This document shows positions 10,790 through 18,992 of a DNA stretch of 64,000 nucleotides, in pieces. The stretch lies in assembly GCF_900100655.1 (NCBI RefSeq), contig NZ_FNCE01000001.1:589551-653550 (forward strand), read 5' to 3'. The position numbers and the translations under genes are program-made. The notes under the pieces are model-generated. The model made no database searches. It worked only from the letters and a program-made list of their open reading frames with translations, and was not told the origin of the DNA. How positions within the stretch are numbered: position 1 is the stretch's first letter; every line of letters begins with the position of its first letter. This DNA comes from Limimonas halophila. Its GTDB lineage: Bacteria > Pseudomonadota > Alphaproteobacteria > Kiloniellales > Rhodovibrionaceae.

Positions 10790-12127
10790 ATGTGGAGCCG
10801 TTGGGGCGGCCTCGCGCTGGCCGCAGTCATGCTTGGCGGCTGCGGGATTACGGACGGCATTTTCGGCGGGGGCGAAGACGAATCGCGCCTGCCGGGTGAG
10901 CGCGTTCCGGTGCTTACCGAGGACGGCGCGGCGACCCCGGACCCGGCCATCGCCGACCGCGAGATCGAGGTTCCCGGTGCGCGCGCCAACAGCGCGTGGC
11001 CGCAGCCGGGCGGCCGGCCCGATCACCGCATGGGCCACTTGGAGCTATCAAGCGGCCTGGAGCCGGCCTGGACGGCGGATCTGGGCACGGGCAACGGTTA
11101 CGACCGGCGCATCCTCGGCCAGCCCGTGGTTGCCGCCGGGCGGGTGTTCGCGCTCGACGCCCGGGCCACGGTTTCCGCCTATGCCGCCGGCTCCGGCGAG
11201 CGCGTCTGGCGGCGCAAGCTGACGCGGGATGACGGCGAAGCGAGCGGCAGCTACTTCGGCGGCGGTGTCGCCTACGCGCAGGGGCGGCTCTATGTCACGA
11301 CGGGCGACGGGCGCGTGACGGCCCTGGACGCCGAAAACGGCGAAACCGTCTGGCAGCAGGGTGTGGGCGCCCCCATCCACGCCGCGCCCACGATTCACCG
11401 TGACGCGGTGCTGGTGAACACCGAAGCCAATCGCACGATCGCGCTCGCGGCGGGCGACGGCACGCAGCAGTGGTCGCACCAGGGCATTCAGGAACGCGCC
11501 GGGTTCGTGGGCTCCGCCAGCCCGGCCGCGCGGGATTCCACCAGCATCGTCGGCTATTCCTCGGGCCAGCTCTTCGCGCTGCTGACCAGCAACGGCCGGA
11601 GCCTGTGGAGCGACACCCTGGCGAGCCTCGCGGGAACCACTGACCCCGTGGCCGACATGGCGGACATCCGCGGCATGCCGGTGATCGGCGAGGACCGCGT
11701 GTATGCCAGCAGCAACGCCAACCGCACCGTGGCGATCAACCTGCGCCGCGGCGACCGTGCCTGGTCCCGCGACATCGGCAGCATCAACATGCCCTGGGTG
11801 GCGGGCAACGCCGTCTACGTGCTCTCGCCGCGCGCCCGCGTTGCCGCGCTGTTCCGGGATTCGGGCAAGATGCGCTGGCTGACGAAGATCCCCCGCTACA
11901 CCGACCCGGACGACCAGGAAGGCCGCATCATCTGGTACGGTCCGGTGCTCGCGCGCGGGCAGCTGCTCATGGCGGGCAGCAACGAGACGCTCCTGGCGCT
12001 CGATCCGGCGAGTGGCGACCTCGATGGCACGACCGAGTTGGCCGGGAAGCCCGCCGTCCCGCCGGTGGTGGCGCGGAACACGCTCTACATCATCACGCGC
12101 GACGCGCAGCTCATCGCCCTGCAATAA
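10790..12127 (+). CDS. bamB: outer membrane assembly lipoprotein BamB (PQQ-like beta-propeller)
   Basis: The 445-residue protein has a lipoprotein signal peptide with lipobox LGGC (C18), followed by a chain of PQQ-enzyme-like repeats forming a beta-propeller, for example GRVTALDAENGETVWQ and NETLLALDPASGDL. BamB is a periplasmic, outer-membrane-anchored member of the BAM complex, which inserts beta-barrel proteins. The start could be the GTG at 10787 or the ATG at 10790. Position between a YfgM-like gene and der matches the order in many proteobacteria. It is somewhat longer than the E. coli protein, owing to a charged, probably disordered stretch after the lipidation site. Confidence 0.93.
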   Translation: MWSRWGGLALAAVMLGGCGITDGIFGGGEDESRLPGERVPVLTEDGAATPDPAIADREIEVPGARANSAWPQPGGRPDHRMGHLELSSGLEPAWTADLGTGNGYDRRILGQPVVAAGRVFALDARATVSAYAAGSGERVWRRKLTRDDGEASGSYFGGGVAYAQGRLYVTTGDGRVTALDAENGETVWQQGVGAPIHAAPTIHRDAVLVNTEANRTIALAAGDGTQQWSHQGIQERAGFVGSASPAARDSTSIVGYSSGQLFALLTSNGRSLWSDTLASLAGTTDPVADMADIRGMPVIGEDRVYASSNANRTVAINLRRGDRAWSRDIGSINMPWVAGNAVYVLSPRARVAALFRDSGKMRWLTKIPRYTDPDDQEGRIIWYGPVLARGQLLMAGSNETLLALDPASGDLDGTTELAGKPAVPPVVARNTLYIITRDAQLIALQ

Positions 12128-12154
12128 CGCCGCGCGCAGGCCGAAGCAGACACC

Positions 12155-13513
12155 ATGACGTTTACCGTGGCCGTCGTCGGGCGGCCGAATGTGGGCAAAT
12201 CGACGCTGTTCAACCGCCTGGCCGGCAAGCGGCTGGCGCTCGTGGACGACACCCCCGGTGTGACCCGCGACCGGCGGGAGGCGGACGGCAAGCTCTTCGA
12301 TCTCACCTTCCGTCTCGTCGATACCGCCGGCCTGGAGGAAGCCGACCACGCCAGCCTGGCCTCGCGCATGCGCGAGCAGAGCCAGCGCGCCGTCGAGGAA
12401 GCGGACGTCGTCCTCTTCATGCTCGACGCCAGGGCCGGCATCACGCCGTCGGACGAACTCTTCGCCGACGAGTTGCGCAAGAGCGACCGGCCGGTGATCG
12501 TGCTGACGAACAAGTGCGAGGGCTCGGCCGGGGAGGCCGGGTTCTACGAGGCTTACGAGCTGGGTCTCGGCGAGCCGGTCGCCTTTTCCGGCGAGCACGG
12601 CCACGGCATAGACGAGCTGTACGACCGCCTCCACGCGATCCATGAAGCCTGGCGCGAAGCGCACGACGCCGAAGATGTGGAGGCGGACTCCGAGGAAGCG
12701 GGGCAGGATGTCGTCCAGCTCGCGGTCGTCGGACGGCCCAACGTTGGCAAGTCCACGCTGATCAACCGGCTGCTCGGGGAGGACCGCCTGCTCACCGGGC
12801 CGGAAGCCGGGCTCACGCGCGATGCCATCCGCGTGGACTGGCACCACAAGGGCCAGCCCATGCGCCTGGTCGACACGGCCGGGCAGCGCCGGCGCGCGCG
12901 GGTGCAGGACAAGCTGGAACAGCTCGCCGTTCAGGACGCGCTCCACGCCATCAACTTCGCCCACGTCGTGGCGTTGGTCGCCGACGCCACAGAGGGGCTG
13001 GACCGCCAGGACCTGCACATCGCGCAGAGCGTGATCGAGGAGGGCCGGGCGCTCGTCGTCGTGGTCAACAAGATCGACGCGGTCGCCGATGCCGACGCCG
13101 CGCTCCGCGCCGTGCGCGATCGCCTCAAGACCTCGCTGCCGCAGGTGCGCGGGGTGCCCGTCGTCTCCCTCTCCGGTCTGACGGGGCGCAACGTCGAGAC
13201 GCTGTTGGACGCGGTGCTGCGCGCCTACAAAATTTGGACGACGAAGGTCGCGACGCCGGACCTGAACCAGTGGCTGAGCGAGGTGACGGCGTCGCACCCG
13301 CCGCCGCGCGGGCGCTACGGCAAGCGCATCCGCTTCAAGTACATCACGCAGCCGAAGGCGCGCCCGCCGACCTTCACACTGTTCTGCTCGCAGCCCACAG
13401 AGGTGCCTGGGTCTTACACCCGCTACTTGGAAAACGAACTGCGCCACGACTTCGATCTGCCGGGCACACCCATCCGCTTCATCTACAAGCGGCCCAAGAA
13501 CCCCTACGCCTGA
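12155..13513 (+). CDS. der: ribosome biogenesis GTPase Der (EngA)
   Basis: Der is a double GTPase needed for 50S subunit maturation. The 452-residue protein shows two complete G-domains, each opening with GRPNVGKST, at about residues 8-16 and 193-201. G3 motifs are DTAGLE in the first domain and DTAGQR in the second; G4 is TNKCEG and NKID. The C-terminal KH-like domain (about 365-452) contains the HPPPRGRYGKRIRFKY segment. It is the last gene of the YfgM-bamB-der run, 27 bp after bamB, and meets the SDR gene tail to tail. Confidence 0.97.
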   Translation: MTFTVAVVGRPNVGKSTLFNRLAGKRLALVDDTPGVTRDRREADGKLFDLTFRLVDTAGLEEADHASLASRMREQSQRAVEEADVVLFMLDARAGITPSDELFADELRKSDRPVIVLTNKCEGSAGEAGFYEAYELGLGEPVAFSGEHGHGIDELYDRLHAIHEAWREAHDAEDVEADSEEAGQDVVQLAVVGRPNVGKSTLINRLLGEDRLLTGPEAGLTRDAIRVDWHHKGQPMRLVDTAGQRRRARVQDKLEQLAVQDALHAINFAHVVALVADATEGLDRQDLHIAQSVIEEGRALVVVVNKIDAVADADAALRAVRDRLKTSLPQVRGVPVVSLSGLTGRNVETLLDAVLRAYKIWTTKVATPDLNQWLSEVTASHPPPRGRYGKRIRFKYITQPKARPPTFTLFCSQPTEVPGSYTRYLENELRHDFDLPGTPIRFIYKRPKNPYA

Positions 13514-13521
13514 GCGCGGGG

Positions 13522-14247
13522 TTACAGCGCGTGCACGATCTCGCCGTGGCGCTGGCACGCGGGGTCCGCCAGCTTCACAAAGGTTTCCGCCACGGCCATG
13601 GGCTCCGGGTGCTGCTCCGGGTCTTCCTCCGGGAAGGCGAAGGCGCGCATGCGCGTGCGGACCACACCGGGATCGAGCAGGTTGGCGCGAATGGGCGTCT
13701 TGCGCATCTCCTGCGCCCAGATCTGCACCACGCGCTCCAGCGCCGCCTTGGAGGCCGCGTAGGGGCCGAAGAAGGGAAAGGCCGAGCGGGCCGCGCCGCT
13801 GGTGACGAAGATGGCGCGCCCCGCGTCCGACTGGCGCAGCAGCGGCTCCAGGCTGCGGATCAGGCGGTAGTTGGCGGTCACGTTCACGTCCATGCACGCC
13901 TGCCAGACGTCCGGCGGCACGTGACTGAGCGGACCGAGCTGGCCCAGCGTGCCGGCGTTGCCCACCAGGATGTCCAGCTTGCCGTGGCGCTCGTAGAGGC
14001 TGGCGCCCAGCCGGTCCAGGGCGTCGAAGTCCGTCAGGTCGAGCGGCACGAGGGTCGCGGGCGGTGCGCCGGCGGCCTGGACGCGGTCGTCCATCTCCTC
14101 CAGCCCGCCCTGGGTGCGCGCGATCAGGACGAGGTGCGCGCCTTCCTGTGCGAAGCGCTCCGCCACGGCGGCGCCGATGCCGCGCGAGGCGCCGGTGATC
14201 ACGGCCAGCCGGCCGGCGAGGCGTCCGTTCGCGTGCGTGTCCGTCAT
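13522..14247 (-). CDS. short-chain dehydrogenase/reductase
   Basis: The 241-residue SDR has the cofactor motif TGASRGIG at about residues 19-26, NAGTLG in place of the NNAG motif, an active-site serine in FVTSGAARS and the catalytic YAASKAALE (Y and K). It is a classical single-domain enzyme without transit signal. An acidic residue is absent after the second beta strand (LIARTQ), which favours NADP(H). The substrate is unknown. Its ATG overlaps the stop of the upstream DUF2937 gene by four bases (ATGA), so they form a coupled pair. An upstream in-frame ATG at 14319 lies inside that gene and is less likely. Confidence 0.9.
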   Translation of the reverse strand: MTDTHANGRLAGRLAVITGASRGIGAAVAERFAQEGAHLVLIARTQGGLEEMDDRVQAAGAPPATLVPLDLTDFDALDRLGASLYERHGKLDILVGNAGTLGQLGPLSHVPPDVWQACMDVNVTANYRLIRSLEPLLRQSDAGRAIFVTSGAARSAFPFFGPYAASKAALERVVQIWAQEMRKTPIRANLLDPGVVRTRMRAFAFPEEDPEQHPEPMAVAETFVKLADPACQRHGEIVHAL

Positions 14248-14780
14248 GCGTGATCCGTTCCGTGCGTGCTGGTGATCTTCGTGCGCGCGCGGCGGAGCCC
14301 CCGGGCCGCGCGGGTGCACAGCATGTGGCCGCCACGCGTCGCCAGCAACACCGCAACGGCGCCGACAGCCGCATACGCCGCCCCCGTGGCGGACAGCGGC
14401 AGAGCCGGGGAGAAATCCGCGAGCGCGGCCTCCGCGATGGTGGGGTCGAAATGCCGGACAAACACGACCGGCCGGACCAGCGGCCCGGCGTTCGTCAGGG
14501 CGGTGTACGCCGGCTCCAAGCGTTCGAGCGTGGTGTACGTCTCGTGCAGGTCCCTGTACGCCGCTTCCGCCACGCCGCCCTTGGCGCGGAGCCGGTTCAG
14601 GGCTTCGTGCACGGCGATCCCCTGACGCTCGGCGTAGCCCGTGATGGCGTCCAGTCCCTCACTGGCTTGCCGGATGCGCGCGCCGACCTCGTGCGTGTAG
14701 CGCGCGTACAGCGCCGGCACCTGCGCGCCGGCAGCGCCGCCCGCGAGGGCCGTCAGTGCATGGATCAGCCGGCTGAGCAC
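14244..14780 (-). CDS. DUF2937-like membrane protein
   Basis: The 178-residue protein has an N-terminal hydrophobic segment (about 4-24, ALTALAGGAAGAQVPALY), a long charged helical middle, and a second hydrophobic helix at about 130-150 (GAAYAAVGAVAVLLATRGG). The AGAQVPALYARY start and the two-helix layout resemble DUF2937, an inner-membrane family of unknown function. The arginine-rich C-terminal tail should lie in the cytoplasm. It is translationally coupled to the SDR downstream. The family call rests on overall pattern, not a diagnostic motif. Confidence 0.65.
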   Translation of the reverse strand: MLSRLIHALTALAGGAAGAQVPALYARYTHEVGARIRQASEGLDAITGYAERQGIAVHEALNRLRAKGGVAEAAYRDLHETYTTLERLEPAYTALTNAGPLVRPVVFVRHFDPTIAEAALADFSPALPLSATGAAYAAVGAVAVLLATRGGHMLCTRAARGLRRARTKITSTHGTDHA

Positions 14781-14820
14781 GGTGCGTCACCGTCGGCATC
14801 GTGTGGACCGGGCGCGCGGT

Positions 14821-16569
14821 TCAGCCCGTGGCCGGAACGGGCACCTCGGCCGCCGTTTCGGCTTGAGGCGTGCAGTCGACGGGCAGCTCGACCGTTGCCG
14901 TGGTGCCGTGGCCGGGCGTGCTGTCCAGATGCAGCGCGCCTCCGTGAAGTTCCACCAGTTCGCGGCTGATGGCAAGTCCCAGGCCCGAGCCTTCCTCCTG
15001 ATCGCGCGAGGTGCGGGCGTCGCTTTGGTGGAGCGGTTGGAGCACCCGCTCAATGTCCGCCGCTGCGATCCCGGCCCCGGTGTCCGTCACGGCCAGCCGC
15101 AGCCGGTCGTCGCCGTCCGCCCGGGCGGCAATCGTGACGCTCCCGCCGGCCGGGGTGAACTTCACCGCATTGGTCAGGAGATTGAGCAACACCTGCCGCA
15201 CGGCGCGTTCGTCGCCGCGAATGGGCAGGCTGTCGGGCAATTCCGTGTGCAGCCGGACGTCCTTGGCGGCTGCGCGCGGCTCCAGCATGCCGAGACACGT
15301 CTGCGCGATCCCGGTGACATCGATCCATTCCGGGGAAAGCTCGTAGCGGCCGGCCTCAAGACGGGACAGGTCGAGCAGATCGTTGACCAGATCCAGCAAG
15401 TGCCGGCCGCTGTGGTAGATGTGGTCCGCATAGCCGGCGTAGGTATCGCCCACGTCCCCGAACATGCGGCTGCGGATGACGTCGGCGAAGCCGATGACGG
15501 CGTTCAGCGGCGTGCGCAACTCGTGGCTCATCGTGGAGAGGAAGCGCGTCTTCGCCTTGTTGGCGGCTTCCGCTTTCTCCTTGGCGTCGTGCAGGGCCGC
15601 CCGCATCTCGGCGGCTTCGCGGGTGCGCTCGCGAAAAACCGCGAGCGCACGGGCCATGTCCCCGATCTCGTCGTTGCTCGCCGACGGGATGGGGCGGTCG
15701 GTTCGCCCGTTCGCAAAGGCCAGCATGACGCCAACCATGCGTTTGAGCGGGCGCGCGAAGCCGTAGGTCGCGGCCACCGCCGCCAGGACCATCACGAGCC
15801 CGATGGCCACCGCCAACATTCCGGCGAGCACCGCGGTGGCGTGCTCGGTGCGCTCGCGCGCCGCCGTCTGCGCGACGTGGGTGCGCTTGGCCTGGATCGC
15901 GCGCAGCTGTTCGCCGAGCTTCACCGCCATGTCGGCGCTGCGGCTCAACCGATCGCGCACCGCCTTCAGGCGGGTGCGTTCCTCAAAGATGAAGTTGTTG
16001 GACGCCCGCTTCATGCGGTTGCGCTCCAACGCGGTGAGCGTGCGCGTGTTGGCCGCTTGGAACAGGGACAGCAGCTGCGCCAGCGTCGTCCGCGAGCGCT
16101 GCAGATAGCCCAGCCGCCGCGCCGCCTCGTCCTGCATGGCCGGGGGCGTGGCGGCCGCCTGCATGAGCCCGGCATCTTCGATCCGCCGCGCCAGCGTGGT
16201 CACGTTCGCGGTGTAGCGGTCGAGCGCGCGCGTGAGTTCCGCCCGGCGGGCGCGGGTTCGTTCCGTCAGGCTCGGGTCGCCCTGAAGGAGGCTGCGCTGG
16301 TGGACCGCAATGAGCGCGGCCAGCGTCTGCTGAAGCCCGATGATGTCGTCCTTCACGCGGGCAACCGCGGCGTCGAGCCGCGTGGTCACGCGCTGGCGCT
16401 CGGCCACGTCCGTCAGGGCCGCGTCCAGCCGGGTGGAGGCGGACCAGAGCGTGTAGGCGTTGAGCGCGGCCAGGATGACGATGGGCACGAGCACAAGGGC
16501 CAGGATCTTCGGGACGATGCCGAAGCGCCAGCGACGGCGGCCAGCCTGTTCGCGCGCGGAGAGGGGCAT
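14821..16569 (-). CDS. membrane sensor histidine kinase (orphan)
   Basis: The 582-residue kinase has transmembrane helices at about 20-42 and 246-268, enclosing a long helical periplasmic sensor of about 200 residues. A HAMP domain (about 270-320) and a short coiled coil lead to HisKA with phospho-acceptor H349 (STMSHELRTPLNAVIGF). The HATPase_c domain has an N-box at NAVKFTP, DTGAG as G1 and GSGLGLAIS as G2. No receiver domain is fused and no response regulator gene is adjacent, so its partner is encoded elsewhere. The signal is unknown. Confidence 0.92.
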   Translation of the reverse strand: MPLSAREQAGRRRWRFGIVPKILALVLVPIVILAALNAYTLWSASTRLDAALTDVAERQRVTTRLDAAVARVKDDIIGLQQTLAALIAVHQRSLLQGDPSLTERTRARRAELTRALDRYTANVTTLARRIEDAGLMQAAATPPAMQDEAARRLGYLQRSRTTLAQLLSLFQAANTRTLTALERNRMKRASNNFIFEERTRLKAVRDRLSRSADMAVKLGEQLRAIQAKRTHVAQTAARERTEHATAVLAGMLAVAIGLVMVLAAVAATYGFARPLKRMVGVMLAFANGRTDRPIPSASNDEIGDMARALAVFRERTREAAEMRAALHDAKEKAEAANKAKTRFLSTMSHELRTPLNAVIGFADVIRSRMFGDVGDTYAGYADHIYHSGRHLLDLVNDLLDLSRLEAGRYELSPEWIDVTGIAQTCLGMLEPRAAAKDVRLHTELPDSLPIRGDERAVRQVLLNLLTNAVKFTPAGGSVTIAARADGDDRLRLAVTDTGAGIAAADIERVLQPLHQSDARTSRDQEEGSGLGLAISRELVELHGGALHLDSTPGHGTTATVELPVDCTPQAETAAEVPVPATG

Positions 16570-16870
16570 CGCGGCTCCCCCTGGGCGCCCCGTGGCTCAG
16601 GGCCGGCCGGAGCCGGTGACCGCGAGGCGCTGCCACACCCTCATACCGAGAGTGTAGAAGCGGCCGGGGCATTCAGCAAATCGCGTGTCCCACGTCGGTT
16701 GGATCACCCCGACCGCGAGTACGGGAATACGGAGCCGATTTGGTTGTGTATCAATCGCGTATTGGGCGGTTCTGTCGCACCCTGCAAGCCAGAGATGCCG
16801 AAAACTTCGCGTGTGTTGTGTGGTTGTCTTGGCTTCACGATGGGCCCGCAGGGATTCCGCGGCAAACGCC
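16570..16870. other. intergenic region with no gene recognised
   Basis: These 301 bases separate the kinase start from the acr3 stop. They are less GC-biased than the genes around them, with patches such as TTGTGTATCAATCGCGTATTG. The kinase promoter should lie here. I found no convincing coding frame, tRNA or strong hairpin. Confidence 0.5.
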
Positions 16871-17956
16871 TTATCCGCTGCCCGCCGCTGGGTTCGTGCC
16901 GGACGCCGCGCCGCCGCCCTGGAACCAGCGCCGGCCGAGCCAAATCGCCACGTTCACCAGGGCGATGAGCACGGGCACCTCGATCAGCGGGCCGATGACG
17001 GTGGCGAAGGCGACGTCCGAGGCCAGCCCGAAGGCGGCGATGGCCACCGCGATGGCGAGCTCGAAGTTGTTGCTGGCGGCCGTGAAGGCGATCGAGGTCG
17101 TGCGCGGGTAGTCCGCCTCGATCAGCTTGCCCATGGCGAAGCTGATGACGAACATGACGACGAAGTAGATCGCCAGTGGGGCGGCGATGCGCAGCACGTC
17201 GAACGGCAGCTCGACCACGGCGTCGCCCTTGAGCGCGAACATCGCCACGATCGTGAACAGCAGCGCCGCTGGGGTCAGCCAGGAGATCTTCGGCGCGAAG
17301 CGCGTCGTGTACCAGTCCTCGCCCAGGCCGCGGCGGAGCACGCCCCACGACAGCACGCCGGCCAGGAAGGGGATGCCCAGATAGATGGCCACGGCCTGCG
17401 CCACGGTCCAGAAGCTGACGTCGACGATGCGGCCCTCCAGGCCCACCAGCGGCGGCAGCACGGCCAGGAAGAACCACGCGTAGGCGCTGAAGAAGGCGAG
17501 CTGGAACAGGCTGTTGAAGGCCACGAGCCCGGCCACGTACTCGCGCGAGCCGCCGGCCAGATGGTTCCACACCACCACCATGGCGATACAGCGCGCCAGG
17601 CCGATCACGATCAGGCCCGTCATGTAGCCGGGATGATCGGGCAGGAAGGTCACGGCCAGCGCGAACATCAGCACCGGGCCGATCACCCAGTTCTGCACCA
17701 GCGAGAGCGTGAGCACGCGCCAGTCGCGGAAGACGGTCGGCAGCTCCTCGTACTTCACCTTCGCCAGGGGCGGGTACATCATCAGGATCAGCCCGATGGC
17801 GATGGGAATGTTCGTGGAGCCGATGCTGAGGCTTTCCAGCAGCCCGGGCAGGCCGTCGACGCTGGCGCCGAGGCCGACGCCGAGCACCATCGCGGCCAGG
17901 ATCCAGACGGTCAGGTAGCGGTCGAAAAACGCCATGCGGGGACGCCCGTTCGCCAT
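16871..17956 (-). CDS. acr3: ACR3-family arsenite efflux permease
   Basis: The 361-residue integral membrane protein has about ten hydrophobic helices and belongs to the ACR3 (BASS superfamily) arsenite/proton antiporters. The conserved essential cysteine sits in helix four in [15 protein letters not shown], and the [15 protein letters not shown] segment in helix nine is characteristic. It exports As(III) produced by ArsC. The start ATG at 17956 has GGAAG about 10 bases upstream. The frame extends to an ATG at 18052, but that stretch overlaps arsC. It is the last gene of arsR-arsC-acr3, 49 bp after arsC. Confidence 0.95.
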   Translation of the reverse strand: MANGRPRMAFFDRYLTVWILAAMVLGVGLGASVDGLPGLLESLSIGSTNIPIAIGLILMMYPPLAKVKYEELPTVFRDWRVLTLSLVQNWVIGPVLMFALAVTFLPDHPGYMTGLIVIGLARCIAMVVVWNHLAGGSREYVAGLVAFNSLFQLAFFSAYAWFFLAVLPPLVGLEGRIVDVSFWTVAQAVAIYLGIPFLAGVLSWGVLRRGLGEDWYTTRFAPKISWLTPAALLFTIVAMFALKGDAVVELPFDVLRIAAPLAIYFVVMFVISFAMGKLIEADYPRTTSIAFTAASNNFELAIAVAIAAFGLASDVAFATVIGPLIEVPVLIALVNVAIWLGRRWFQGGGAASGTNPAAGSG

Positions 17957-18005
17957 CGGGGTCTTCCTTCGGTGTCGGGTGCGGTGGGGACGTGTGCGAG
18001 GGCGG

Positions 18006-18521
18006 TCAGGCCGTCTCGCCCGAGCCCTCGGCGCTGCCCAGCTCACGCACACGCCGCTGCAGGCTCATGCGGTCCAGCGAGACGAGGGGCAGGCTGGTGA
18101 AGAGGCTCAGCCGGGTGTGGATCTGGCGGTAGACGTCGCTGACGAAGGCGCGGATCTCCGCCTCGGTGCCATCGGCCTTCGAGGGATCGGGGAAAGGCCA
18201 GTGCGCCGTGAGCGGATGGCCCGGAAACACCGGACAGATCTCACCCGCGGCCTGGTCGCAGAGCGTGAAGACGAAATCCAGCGCCGGCGCATCCCTCCCC
18301 GTGAACGCGTCCCAGGATTTGCTGGCGAGCTTGCCGGTCGGATGCCCGCTGCGCTCCAGCAGATCGAGCACGTACCGGTTGATGCTGCCGCGCGGGTGGC
18401 TGCCGGCGCTGTACCCTTTGAAGCTCGGCGGCCCGATGGCGTTGAGGATCGCCTCGGCCATCACCGAGCGGGCCGAGTTGTGCGTGCACAGGAAGAGCAC
18501 GCGGTAGGGGCGGTCCGTCAT
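18006..18521 (-). CDS. arsC: arsenate reductase, LMW-phosphatase (thioredoxin-coupled) type
   Basis: The 171-residue enzyme reduces arsenate to arsenite. It has the protein-tyrosine-phosphatase P-loop CTHNSAR with nucleophile C12, a second cysteine in [10 protein letters not shown] and a third in CPVFPG, the triad used by thioredoxin-linked ArsC, plus [10 protein letters not shown]-terminal extension ends with Glu/Gly-rich residues. Its ATG overlaps the arsR stop by four bases. Product arsenite is the substrate of Acr3 encoded just downstream. Confidence 0.95.
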   Translation of the reverse strand: MTDRPYRVLFLCTHNSARSVMAEAILNAIGPPSFKGYSAGSHPRGSINRYVLDLLERSGHPTGKLASKSWDAFTGRDAPALDFVFTLCDQAAGEICPVFPGHPLTAHWPFPDPSKADGTEAEIRAFVSDVYRQIHTRLSLFTSLPLVSLDRMSLQRRVRELGSAEGSGETA

Positions 18522-18874
18522 GAGCTCCCGTCTCCGTCATCGGCCGCGCATTCGGCCGCGTGGTTCGCCAGATCGCCGCAGATCTCGGGCCGCCCGCCGC
18601 AGCAGTCCTCGGTGAGGAAGGCGAGCAGGCGGCGCATGCCCTCGTAATCCGCCGCGTAGTAGATGTGCCGGCTCTGCCGGCGGCCGTGCACCAGCCCGGC
18701 CTGTTCCAGCTGCTGCAGGTGGAACGACAGCGTTGCCGGCTGCACGTCCAGGCACCGCGCCAGCTCGCCTTGCGCCATGCCGTCCGGCCCGGCCTGCACC
18801 AGGGCGCGGAAAGCGTTCAGCCGCGTGGATTGCGCCAGCGCGGCGAGGGCGGGGACGGCGTCCTGTGTTTCCAT
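18518..18874 (-). CDS. arsR: ArsR/SmtB-family arsenite-responsive repressor
   Basis: The 118-residue repressor has a winged helix with recognition region DVQPATLSFHLQQLEQAGLV and wing GRRQSRHIYYA. The classical ELCVC metal site in the recognition helix is missing (ELARC here). Instead the C-terminus carries a vicinal pair C91-C92 and C99 in EDCCGGRPEIC, the arrangement of the Acidithiobacillus ferrooxidans ArsR type. Arsenite binding there should release DNA and derepress the operon. I chose the ATG at 18874 over 18910 because GGAG precedes it and the operator lies just upstream. A further Cys (C109) lies near the tail. Confidence 0.93.
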   Translation of the reverse strand: METQDAVPALAALAQSTRLNAFRALVQAGPDGMAQGELARCLDVQPATLSFHLQQLEQAGLVHGRRQSRHIYYAADYEGMRRLLAFLTEDCCGGRPEICGDLANHAAECAADDGDGSS

Positions 18875-18887
18875 GGCTCCAACACCC

Positions 18888-18922
18888 AAGATATTTCGAG
18901 AGTTGGACAACTATCAAAATAT
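18888..18922 (-). promoter_or_regulatory. ArsR operator overlapping the ars promoter
   Basis: Bases 18891-18904 and 18909-18922 form an imperfect inverted repeat: 14-base arms, 12 of 14 matching, 4-base spacer. On the minus strand TTGATA (18917-18912) and TATCTT (18893-18888) could serve as -35 and -10 with an 18-bp spacer, so bound repressor would cover the promoter. It ends only 17 bp before the arsR ATG. Confidence 0.75.
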
Positions 18923-18934
18923 GTCGCCGGAAAC

Positions 18935-18963
18935 AAGCGCCCGACCGCGTGGGTCGGGCGCTT
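18935..18963 (-). terminator. intrinsic terminator of the purF transcript
   Basis: A perfect 12-bp stem (AAGCGCCCGACC with its complement) with a 5-base loop lies 30 bp after the purF stop. On the minus strand it is followed by TTGTTTCC. It insulates the purine gene from the divergent-looking ars control region. Confidence 0.75.
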
Positions 18964-18992
18964 GCCGGAATGGGTGGGCGTGTGCCGCGGCG

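Noticed and set aside
14782..16968. Very long plus-strand open frame opposite the histidine kinase and acr3 end
   Set aside because: It is antisense to genes with clear domains, its product is Arg/His/Gly-rich without any motif, and long antisense frames are expected at this G+C content.
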